Below, piece by piece: positions 1 through 5,569 of a stretch of DNA of 8,650 nucleotides (its first letter is position 1; each line of letters opens with the position of its first letter). Below the pieces are notes generated by a model. It saw nothing but the letters and a program-made list of their open reading frames with translations. It was not told where the DNA came from and did no database searches. The stretch covers positions 1 through 8,650 of the forward strand of contig JAGWML010000130.1 in assembly GCA_028873155.1 (NCBI GenBank). Direction: 5' to 3'. A program made the translations under genes and the position numbers. The stretch is from Acidobacteriota bacterium (lineage in GTDB: Bacteria > Acidobacteriota > Terriglobia > Terriglobales > Acidobacteriaceae).

Positions 1-54
1 CGCAAGGTCCCGCAATGTAGAATCAGTGACTCCCGCATGAAGGGCTGCCACATC

Positions 55-2088
55 ATGAAGACTGCTTTTGGTTTCAGGTTCGTCAGTCAGTTCTCAGCTT
101 TCCCATCGCACCGCCTGCCGCTCCTTGCAGGCATTTTTGCCCTGGTCCTCTCGGCTGTTGCCCCCGTCGCCGCCCAGCGCGCGGAGCGTACCACCCTCAA
201 CATCACCGCCTACTCCATCGACGCCGAAATCGACACCGCTACCCACCACATCACCGCCAGGACCGCCGTCACCTTCACCGCGTCCGACAGCGCCCCCGAC
301 GTCAGCTTCGGCTTCCATCCCGCGCTCAAGGTCATTCAGATTACGGACGATGCCGGCAAAGTCCTCACCGGCGAGCGCCTCGCCGACGGCACCATCCGCG
401 TTACGCCTGTCACGCCGATTGACCATGCCAAACCCGAGCATTGGACCTTCCAGTACGAGGGCGTCATCACCGGCAACGAAGACGGCCCTGTCGAAGGCCT
501 CAAGCTGGCCGCCATCGAGGAGCCCATCACCTACCTGCTCTATCCCGGCCGTTGGTTTCCTGCCACCGGCTACCTCACCGACCGCTTCACCGCCGAGATT
601 CACTTCCGCGTCCCTCAGGGCATGAAAGTCTTCGCCAGCGGCCAGCAGGGTGAGTCCCACTCCGTCACCCTGACCAGCGGCAAGCCCGGCGACCAGTTCG
701 ACTTCAAATGGGATAAGCCCGGCTTTCCCGGCACCATCATCGCCGGCCGCTACCTCGGCCCGTACACCGCAGGCCCCGGCAACGTGAAGGTCTACCTCAC
801 CGTTGCCCACCAGTCCTTCGGCAATCCCTTCGCTCAGACCGCCGCCAAAGAGTACGACTTCTTCAGCGAGGACTTCGGCGCAGCAGAGACCCCGCACCTC
901 AACGTCGTCGAACTGCCTGACGACACCCTGCCCGCCGTCTGGGCGCCGGAGCTCGCCGCCATCATGGGCTCCCGCGTCGGAGACAAGTCCGGCATCCGGC
1001 TGCTCGCCAACACCGTGGCCCACCAGTGGTGGGGCTCAGAGGTGAGTCCCAAATCCCTCAACGACGCCTGGATCACCAACGGCATGTCCCGCTACGGCGA
1101 GCTGATGTACCTCGAAGATGACAGCGGCAAAAGCGCGCTCCAGTCCGCCCTGCAGGATGTCGCCGCCGGCGCCCTCGCCTATGACACCATCCCGCTCTCC
1201 AGTGCCGGCCGTCTCGGGGCCTTCACGCCGGAGTTCCAGTCCATGACCCTCGAAAAGGGCGCCATGATCTTCCACATGCTCCGCGGCGAACTTGGCGATC
1301 CGGTCTTCCTCAACGTCCTCAAGGGCGTCCTCAGCCAGTACACCGACCAGTCTGTCACCGCCGCCGATTTTGACAAGGTCGCCGAGGCCCAGAGCCAGAA
1401 GAACCTCACCCCGTTCTTCGCCCAGTGGATCGACGGCACCGGCGCGCCCACCTTCAAAAACAAGTACAGCGTCTACCGCCTCGGCAACAACAAGGGCTTC
1501 CGCACCATCGGCGACATCACCCAGGATCTCGACCTTTTCAACATGCCCGTCGACATCCGCGTCGAAACCGACGGCAAGACCGTCAACCAGAGAATTGACG
1601 TCGTCGGCACCGACTCCCAGTTCGTCATCGACACGTTTGGCCGGCCCCGCCGCGTCAGCATCGACCCCCAGGAGTGGGTCCTCAAATCCACGCCCGATCT
1701 GCAGGTCCGCATCGCCATCCTCAAGGGCCAGCAGCTCGTCGCTCAAGGCGATCTCGTCGGCGCGCTGGCGCAGTACCAGAAGGCCCTCCAGGCCAATCCG
1801 CAGAGCTCGCTCGCCAGCTACCGCATCGGCGAAGTCCTCTTCACCCAGCGCAACTATCAGGCCAGCGTCAACTCCTATCGCGACGCCCTGCGCGGCGACA
1901 ATGAGCCTGCCTGGACCGAGGTCTGGAGCCACATCCAGATCGGCAAGATCTTTGACCTCACCGGCCAGCGCGACCGCGCCGTCAACGAGTACCGCCTGGC
2001 TGTCCAGACCAACGACAACACCCAGGGCGCGCTCAACGAGGCACGCCTCTACCTCACAAAGCCCTACAAGCGCCCCGACAACCAGTAG
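55..2088 (+). CDS. Exported M1-peptidase-fold protein with C-terminal TPRs, probably catalytically inactive
   Basis: The protein has a basic N-terminus, a hydrophobic stretch at about residues 21-36 and a likely cleavage after Ala40 (VAA/QR), so it is exported. Residues 45-230 resemble the M1 N-terminal beta domain (the 'YLLYPGRWFP' stretch). The catalytic-domain landmark HQWWG is at 323-327, and the family's LEKG-hML-GD-F and FFxQWxxGTGxP stretches follow. Three TPR-like helical pairs occupy about 549-582, 586-616 and 623-657. Where M1 enzymes have HEXXH-X18-E, this protein has NTVAH (319-323) and Asn342 at exactly the third-ligand position. The YEKG tyrosine is Leu399 and no GAMEN motif is visible. 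It is therefore probably a binding or scaffold protein rather than an aminopeptidase. I chose ATG 55 because AAGGG lies 10 bases upstream; an in-frame ATG at 37 has a poorer site. The fold assignment is firm; loss of activity is a strong inference. Confidence 0.88.
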   Translation: MKTAFGFRFVSQFSAFPSHRLPLLAGIFALVLSAVAPVAAQRAERTTLNITAYSIDAEIDTATHHITARTAVTFTASDSAPDVSFGFHPALKVIQITDDAGKVLTGERLADGTIRVTPVTPIDHAKPEHWTFQYEGVITGNEDGPVEGLKLAAIEEPITYLLYPGRWFPATGYLTDRFTAEIHFRVPQGMKVFASGQQGESHSVTLTSGKPGDQFDFKWDKPGFPGTIIAGRYLGPYTAGPGNVKVYLTVAHQSFGNPFAQTAAKEYDFFSEDFGAAETPHLNVVELPDDTLPAVWAPELAAIMGSRVGDKSGIRLLANTVAHQWWGSEVSPKSLNDAWITNGMSRYGELMYLEDDSGKSALQSALQDVAAGALAYDTIPLSSAGRLGAFTPEFQSMTLEKGAMIFHMLRGELGDPVFLNVLKGVLSQYTDQSVTAADFDKVAEAQSQKNLTPFFAQWIDGTGAPTFKNKYSVYRLGNNKGFRTIGDITQDLDLFNMPVDIRVETDGKTVNQRIDVVGTDSQFVIDTFGRPRRVSIDPQEWVLKSTPDLQVRIAILKGQQLVAQGDLVGALAQYQKALQANPQSSLASYRIGEVLFTQRNYQASVNSYRDALRGDNEPAWTEVWSHIQIGKIFDLTGQRDRAVNEYRLAVQTNDNTQGALNEARLYLTKPYKRPDNQ

Positions 2089-2134
2089 CCCGGTCCGGGC
2101 ACCGCCTGACCCGCAGAACCTTACCCGCAAAAAC

Positions 2135-2166
2135 AGAGCGGCCAGCCCTTGCAGGCTGGCCGCTCT
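2135..2166. terminator. Bidirectional intrinsic terminator
   Basis: A perfect 13-bp GC-rich stem (2135-2147 with 2154-2166) encloses a 6-base loop. On the + strand it is followed by a T/C-rich tract (TTTCCCTTT). On the - strand it is followed, after one base, by five T residues. It lies between the convergent M1-like gene and the RlpA gene, so it can end both transcripts; the - strand T run is the better one. Confidence 0.85.
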
Positions 2167-2184
2167 TTCCCTTTCCCCCAAATA

Positions 2185-2727
2185 TTAGTTGGCTGTGCCG
2201 GACTTTCCGTCCTTCAGGACTTCAATCGTCACCGGCGCCAGTCCGTTGTGCACCATGTGCAGCTGGGTCGCGGCCTCATACGACAGGTCGATCACCCGTC
2301 CCGGCATCAGATCCCCGCGATCCGTAATCCGGACCACAACCGTCCTCAGGTTTTCCATGTCCTTCACCCGCACCACCGTCCCAAACGGCAGCGTCGGATG
2401 GCAGGCAGTCATCGCGTACATGTCAAACCGCTCGCCACTGGCCGTCAAGCGGCCATTGAAGCGCGGCCCATACCAGGACGCGATCCCCTTCAGCATGGGA
2501 TCCAGTACAGTCTTCTTCGCCTCACCCGCTCCCTCCATCGCGGGCGTAGGGCTCAGAGCCGGCGCGCTGACTGCCGCCGGTCTGGACAGAAGCGCATCCG
2601 CCAGCACTGACTTCACAGGGAACGTCAGGGCGGCGGCGAGCAGCGCAACACAGGTTCCGCTCACAAGCATCCACAGATGCCAGCGAGTTTCTCCGTTCAC
2701 GTTGTTTGCGTTTCGTCTTATTCGCAT
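2185..2727 (-). CDS. rlpA: RlpA-like septal-ring lytic transglycosylase (double-psi beta-barrel)
   Basis: A 180-residue protein with an N-terminal hydrophobic segment (about residues 18-37) and a Pro/Ala-rich linker. The rest is a complete RlpA double-psi beta-barrel from about 79 to 172: G-ASWYG, GR-TASGE, the TAxH region, LPFGT, ITDRG and VIDLSYEAA. The residues implicated in glycan cleavage in Pseudomonas RlpA appear conserved: Glu99 (TASGE), His110 and Asp136 (DRG). The enzyme family cleaves peptidoglycan strands in the periplasm, often at the division septum. Unlike classical RlpA it has no good lipobox (SGTC at 23-26 is not a match) and no C-terminal SPOR domain, so it is short and probably membrane-anchored or secreted. 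No strong ribosome-binding site precedes ATG 2727; Met20 (2670) is an alternative start but would shorten the basic N-terminus. It is transcribed toward the terminator shared with the M1-like gene. Confidence 0.88.
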   Translation of the reverse strand: MRIRRNANNVNGETRWHLWMLVSGTCVALLAAALTFPVKSVLADALLSRPAAVSAPALSPTPAMEGAGEAKKTVLDPMLKGIASWYGPRFNGRLTASGERFDMYAMTACHPTLPFGTVVRVKDMENLRTVVVRITDRGDLMPGRVIDLSYEAATQLHMVHNGLAPVTIEVLKDGKSGTAN

Positions 2728-2852
2728 TGGTCTATTTTACCGGCTTTTGAGCCAGTATCCTCAAGGAATTACAGGAGATAAGCGCATCCGGAAAGTCGAA
2801 CAACAGTAACTTCCGGTGCATTACCAGACAAGTCTTTGCCTAACTTCGACTT

Positions 2853-2873
2853 ACATTTTTGGATGAAAAATGT
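2853..2873. repeat. Perfect 8-bp inverted repeat, 5-base spacer
   Basis: ACATTTTT (2853-2860) is followed by GGATG and its exact reverse complement AAAAATGT (2866-2873). The A/T-rich arms make it look more like a protein-binding operator than a stable terminator. It lies in the divergent spacer between the RlpA and lysozyme genes. No regulator is encoded next to it. Confidence 0.5.
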
Positions 2874-2992
2874 GCAACCGCGGAAAGTTCGAGTAATGGT
2901 ACGGGCCGGCGCTGTGGAGGGAGGGAATGCGCACCGCCTAGGGGCCCGAACCCCTCTTGCTGATGAATTCGAGAAGGCTAGCACAATTCGCC

Positions 2993-3001
2993 TGTGGATA
3001 A
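2993..3001 (-). promoter_or_regulatory. Single DnaA-box match
   Basis: TGTGGATAA on the + strand is the exact reverse complement of the strong DnaA box TTATCCACA. I found only one such box and no dnaA, dnaN, parA or gidA gene nearby, so this is not an origin by itself. It could be a titration or regulatory site, or chance. Confidence 0.3.
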
Positions 3002-3164
3002 CTCAAAAAATGCGACCGCCTGAAACTTGTCAAGTCTACTGGTTCTTAGTGGAACCGTTAAAGCAATTGTTTTGAACGACTTGATCTAGGCGAACTTTTT
3101 GCAGTCTATTTCTCCAATCCTGCTAACTTTGAACTTAGATCGACAAAGATCTTCGGGGGGAAGC

Positions 3165-3626
3165 ATGCGATTGAGTGAGGCAGGACTTGGGCTTTTGAAG
3201 CAATCAGAGGGATTTCGCAGCACAACCTATTTGGATGCAGCAGGTTACCCGACAATCGGCTATGGCCACCGCTTGGTTCACCCGGAGTGTTATCCGCACG
3301 GGATTACCGAGCCGCAGGCCGCCATCATTCTGGAGTGGGATGTCCGCGAGGCCGAGCAGGCCGTCGAACGGCTGGTAACGGTTCCGCTCAGTCAGGGGCA
3401 ATTCGATGCATTGGTTGACTTTACCTTCAACCTTGGCTCAGGCTCCCTGGCCGGTTCAACCCTTCTGCATGAGCTGAACGCCGGCCAGTACGCTGCCGCT
3501 GCCGAGCAGTTGCTCCACTGGGACCATGCAGGGAGCGAAGTCTCCACTGGCCTGCAAGCTCGCCGTGAGGCCGAGCTTCGCCTCTGGCAGACCGCGGATC
3601 CGGCATCCGCACAGCAGGCTGCTTAA
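3165..3626 (+). CDS. Phage-type GH24 lysozyme (endolysin, muramidase)
   Basis: A 153-residue protein matching the length and pattern of single-domain phage lysozymes (GH24, T4/RrrD type), which cut the MurNAc-GlcNAc bond of peptidoglycan. The catalytic triad spacing Glu-8-Asp-5-Thr is intact: Glu15 in SEGF, Asp24 in YLDAAG and Thr30 in PTIGYGH. It is followed by the usual LSQGQFDALVDFTFNLG segment and a C-terminal GLQARREAELRLW motif. There is no signal peptide or membrane segment, so export would need a holin or lysis. I chose ATG 3165 because GGGGGG ends four bases upstream; the same frame extends to a TTG at 3099 without adding a signal sequence. No holin, spanin, capsid or integrase gene adjoins it. 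The YvlD gene 950 bases away belongs to a family named after phage holins but is a chromosomal membrane protein. It may be a domesticated phage gene. Confidence 0.93.
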   Translation: MRLSEAGLGLLKQSEGFRSTTYLDAAGYPTIGYGHRLVHPECYPHGITEPQAAIILEWDVREAEQAVERLVTVPLSQGQFDALVDFTFNLGSGSLAGSTLLHELNAGQYAAAAEQLLHWDHAGSEVSTGLQARREAELRLWQTADPASAQQAA

Positions 3627-3646
3627 GCCTTCTGAAGTCAAATTAT

Positions 3647-3913
3647 TCAACGACTTAACTCAAGTACCAGCAGCCGCTCGTCTTTCTTCAGATAGCCCTT
3701 GCGCCGAAACCAGTCTTCCATCGCCGGGCCGAGCCGCTCCAGAGGAACCCTGGTTCCGGCCTCCAGCACTCCGTCGCCCACCGGCAGGGTATCGTCAAAG
3801 ACCGAGTCGTTGGTGAAGTTCCGCATGGCAAAGTTATCGATCCAGCGCAGGGGGCAGGCGTGCCGCTGCCCCTCCGCATCCACGCGCTCAATCGAAATGC
3901 GCCGCACAAACAT
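3647..3913 (-). CDS. Conserved-looking small protein of unknown function, coupled to the cupin gene
   Basis: An 88-residue soluble protein that I do not recognise. It is charged, with no signal peptide, membrane segment or cysteine pair beyond a single Cys. It ends in a basic stretch (RRKGYLKKDER) followed by a hydrophobic strand. An AGGA ribosome-binding site lies seven bases before its ATG and overlaps the TAG stop of the upstream cupin gene, with only nine bases between the two genes. This points to translational coupling and joint expression. The C-terminal part (LERLGPAMEDWFRRKGYLKKDERLLVLE) looks like a compact alpha/beta unit, but no family can be assigned. It converges on the lysozyme gene with a 20-base gap and no clear terminator between them. 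Confidence 0.72.
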   Translation of the reverse strand: MFVRRISIERVDAEGQRHACPLRWIDNFAMRNFTNDSVFDDTLPVGDGVLEAGTRVPLERLGPAMEDWFRRKGYLKKDERLLVLELSR

Positions 3914-3922
3914 ACATCGGTC

Positions 3923-4417
3923 CTATCTGATCGAAGGCACTTCTGCCCTGCCGGCCTCCGCGTCCCCAAAGGGCTCCAGCAAAGACGATTCGCACTTTTT
4001 GTAGACATTGGCCACATCTTCCGGTGCCTGCCCTGGCAGGAGGTTGAGCTCCTGGATGAGGAGAAAGATTCGCGGCTCCATCACAACAAGGAACCTGACC
4101 GGAGCATCGCCTGCATTCCAGAAGGTGTGGGGCGTCTGGCTGGGGATGTACACGCCGCTCCCTGCTGCGGTGGTGGAAACCTCGTCCCCCGTTTGGATGG
4201 TTAGTACGCCTTCCAAAACATAGATTGCCTCATCATCCCGGTGGTGCACATGCAGAGGCACAAGATGGCGCGGGGGAGCCGAGTGTCTTTCTGGAGCTCG
4301 TACTTCCATCACAACAAACTTTGTTTCAGGTGAACCCAGAATTCGACCCTGCTGAAGAGGAGGAATCAAGATAAGCCTCTCTGCCCCTGGAATTGGAAAC
4401 GTTGTCTCCACTCCCAT
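3923..4417 (-). CDS. Single-domain cupin protein, quercetin-dioxygenase-like
   Basis: A 164-residue mono-cupin. Motif 1 is complete: His56, His58, Glu63 and Gly70 fit HxH-X4-E-X6-G. Motif 2 (residues 86-101, GSGVYIPSQTPHTFWN) gives the fourth metal ligand His97. All metal ligands are present, so a bound metal ion is expected. Cupins of this type include dioxygenases, isomerases and small-molecule sensors, and the substrate cannot be read from the sequence. There is no signal peptide, so it should be cytoplasmic. A C-terminal extension of about 45 residues contains a helix-like stretch (IFLLIQELNLLPG) that could be for dimerisation. I chose ATG 4417; the frame also allows TTG at 4429. It is the first gene of a two-gene unit with the 88-residue protein and is divergent from the YvlD-family gene. 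Confidence 0.88.
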   Translation of the reverse strand: MGVETTFPIPGAERLILIPPLQQGRILGSPETKFVVMEVRAPERHSAPPRHLVPLHVHHRDDEAIYVLEGVLTIQTGDEVSTTAAGSGVYIPSQTPHTFWNAGDAPVRFLVVMEPRIFLLIQELNLLPGQAPEDVANVYKKCESSLLEPFGDAEAGRAEVPSIR

Positions 4418-4462
4418 CAAGGCACCCAAAGGCGCCCCATGTCAATCTGGATGACATAGGTA

Positions 4463-4480
4463 CCTTGTTTGCAAAGAAGG
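4463..4480. promoter_or_regulatory. Near-perfect 18-bp palindrome, candidate operator
   Basis: CCTTGTTTGCAAAGAAGG pairs with itself at eight of nine positions; only G4467/G4476 do not match. It lies in the 155-bp spacer between the divergent cupin and YvlD-family genes, 45 bases from the cupin start. Position and symmetry suit a dimeric regulator binding site, but no regulator gene is adjacent. Confidence 0.4.
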
Positions 4481-4542
4481 ACACAGTGATTCCCCTCTGA
4501 AATGTGGCATCCTAGCCGTACATCCCCGGCTCGGTTCACCAA

Positions 4543-4567
4543 AGTCTCAGAAAGACTGGAGAGTCTT
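4543..4567 (+). promoter_or_regulatory. Ribosome-binding site in a hairpin loop, with competing hairpin
   Basis: AAGACT (4552-4557) and AGTCTT (4562-4567) form a perfect 6-bp stem whose four-base loop is GGAG, the likely Shine-Dalgarno of the gene starting at 4573. AGACT (4553-4557) can instead pair with AGTCT at 4543-4547. The two hairpins are mutually exclusive, and both leave GGAG unpaired. Confidence 0.4.
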
Positions 4568-4572
4568 CCCGC

Positions 4573-4917
4573 ATGTTTCGTTGGATTGTTCAGTGGATCT
4601 TGAGCGCCGTGGCTCTGATGATTGTCACGCGCATCGTGCCCGGCTTCTACATCACAGGGCCTCAGTCCGCGCTCATTGCCGCCCTCGTGATTGGAGGGCT
4701 CAACGCCACCCTGGGCTATTTCCTGAAGTTTGTAACGTTTCCTCTCGTCATTCTTACCTTCGGCATCTTTATCCTGTTCATCAACGCCGCCATCCTCATC
4801 CTGGCCTCCAAGCTGGTCGATGGCTTCTACGTCTACGGCTTCACCCCAGCGCTGTGGGCAGCCGCAGTTCTGGCCATTCTGGGTCTGATCATTCGCTTTG
4901 TCAGCAGCGAGGACTAA
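4573..4917 (+). CDS. YvlD / phage-holin-4 family integral membrane protein
   Basis: A 114-residue, almost entirely hydrophobic protein with four predicted membrane helices (about residues 4-22, 29-48, 52-76 and 88-110). The family hallmarks are clear: an N-terminal helix ending in IVPGFYI, a GGLNATLGYFLKFVTFPLVILTFGIFILFINAAILILASKLVDGF core and a final helix ending just before the C-terminus. This is the usual length for the family (PF04020). The family's function is not well defined; in Bacillus yvlD belongs to an envelope-stress-responsive operon. The name 'holin' comes from a family label and does not show lysis activity. ATG 4573 is preceded by GGAG at 4558-4561 in a hairpin loop. The gene stands alone, divergent from the cupin and convergent with the anti-sigma gene. 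Confidence 0.92.
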   Translation: MFRWIVQWILSAVALMIVTRIVPGFYITGPQSALIAALVIGGLNATLGYFLKFVTFPLVILTFGIFILFINAAILILASKLVDGFYVYGFTPALWAAAVLAILGLIIRFVSSED

Positions 4918-4921
4918 ATCT

Positions 4922-5024
4922 AAACCAGAGATGCCGCATCCTGGGCCGCTTCCTCCCAGTTGACGCGACCACCAGGAAGCGGCAAGGCTCGTTAGACCTG
5001 GCTGGGATACGTCTTCTCTGGTTT
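4922..5024. other. Nested stem arrangement in convergent spacer, possible structured 3' end
   Basis: Three pairings fit together. An outer 10-bp stem joins 4922-4931 with 5015-5024, a 10-bp stem joins 4945-4954 with 4974-4983, and a 4-bp stem joins 4994-4997 with 5011-5014, directly abutting the outer stem. On the + strand TTTT overlaps the end (5022-5025). Lying between two converging genes, it may serve as a terminator or 3' stabiliser for either transcript. It fits no RNA family I recognise. Confidence 0.4.
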
Positions 5025-5047
5025 TGCTCTAAATCGCGCAGATTGCG

Positions 5048-5569
5048 CTACTGCTCGCCGGCTTGCTTTGCTGGCCGTTTTGCGCCCTTCGTTCCATGAG
5101 CGCGCCGGCCCTTCGACTCGGGCTGACCCGCAATCGGTGCAGCCTCAGCCTGTCCGCTGCTCCCATCCGTCGCACCGTGAACCTGCGGAACCACAAGCGT
5201 CTGTGGCGTCCGCATCGCGCCTGCGCTCGAAAAGCCTCCGGGAGCTGACCCATGCGGCAACCCAGGGCCAATCGTCCGCGCCGGTTGCACGCGGGAGTAG
5301 ATGCCCCAACTGCCGCCACTCACCACCAGCACAATCGCAGCCGCCGCCGCGCCGCGGAGGATTCCTTGCAAAGTGCCGCTCCGGCTGGCAGCGGGCGTGC
5401 TTCGCCACGGCAGAACCTTACCTGTCGGCGTATCCGTCCGCAACGCCGCTTTGATCCGGTCCTCAAGCCCCTCCGGCGCAGGCGCCTGGGCAAGCTGCCT
5501 CAGCACGCTCTCTATCTCGCTCACACCGGCATTGTCCTCTGGCAAGCGAGTCCGATCCCCCTGCTTCAT
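5048..5569 (-). CDS. Probable membrane-anchored anti-sigma factor of the adjacent ECF sigma factor
   Basis: A 173-residue protein whose ATG overlaps the sigma-factor stop codon (ATGA), the usual layout for an ECF sigma factor and its anti-sigma partner. About 68 cytoplasmic residues contain a helical stretch (SEIESVLRQLAQAPAPEGLEDRIKAALR), followed by one membrane helix at about 70-91. About 80 residues outside the membrane follow, low in complexity and rich in Gly, Ala and Pro, with a Lys/Arg-rich tail. The zinc anti-sigma motif HxxxCxxC is absent and there are no cysteines. The role is inferred from gene order and topology, not from a recognised domain. If correct, it would hold the sigma factor at the membrane until a signal releases it. 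It is last in a leftward unit with the sigma gene and the TPR protein gene. Confidence 0.72.
   Translation of the reverse strand: MKQGDRTRLPEDNAGVSEIESVLRQLAQAPAPEGLEDRIKAALRTDTPTGKVLPWRSTPAASRSGTLQGILRGAAAAAIVLVVSGGSWGIYSRVQPARTIGPGLPHGSAPGGFSSAGAMRTPQTLVVPQVHGATDGSSGQAEAAPIAGQPESKGRRAHGTKGAKRPAKQAGEQ

Larger units (their letters stand above)
2728..3164. other. Non-coding, AT-richer divergent spacer with several inverted repeats
   Basis: This 437-bp stretch separates the divergent RlpA and lysozyme genes. It is visibly richer in A and T than the flanking genes. No reading frame in it looks like a protein gene: the frames present start at TTG or have no ribosome-binding site and no recognisable motifs. 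It contains a bulged stem at 2784-2819, a perfect 8-bp inverted repeat at 2853-2873, a small hairpin at 2940-2955, a DnaA-box match at 2993-3001 and degenerate AATGYG-ACCGCC motifs. Promoters for both flanking genes must lie here, but none is clear enough to call firmly. Confidence 0.7.

Noticed and set aside
94..2181. Long open frames on the - strand opposite the M1-like gene (about 309 and 381 codons)
   Set aside because: They mirror the strong third-position C bias of the real gene, have Gly/Val/Asp-rich low-quality translations, no signal or domain motifs, and no credible ribosome-binding sites.
2938..2975. tRNA-like T-arm (AGGGGTTCGGGCCCCT on the - strand), considered as a tRNA fragment or attachment site beside the lysozyme
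   Set aside because: Only a T-arm-like hairpin is present; no acceptor, D or anticodon arms pair upstream, and no second copy exists in the window to mark an att site.
2836..3075. 79-codon + strand frame in the AT-richer spacer
   Set aside because: It begins at TTG without a ribosome-binding site and shows no recognisable motif or periodic codon bias.
3616..3650. Terminator between the lysozyme and the 88-residue gene
   Set aside because: Only 5-bp stems without a T run can be drawn in the 20-base gap.
3165..4917. Lysozyme plus 'holin-4' gene as a phage lysis cassette
   Set aside because: The two genes are 950 bases apart with two opposite-strand genes between them, and the YvlD family is a chromosomal membrane family despite its holin label.
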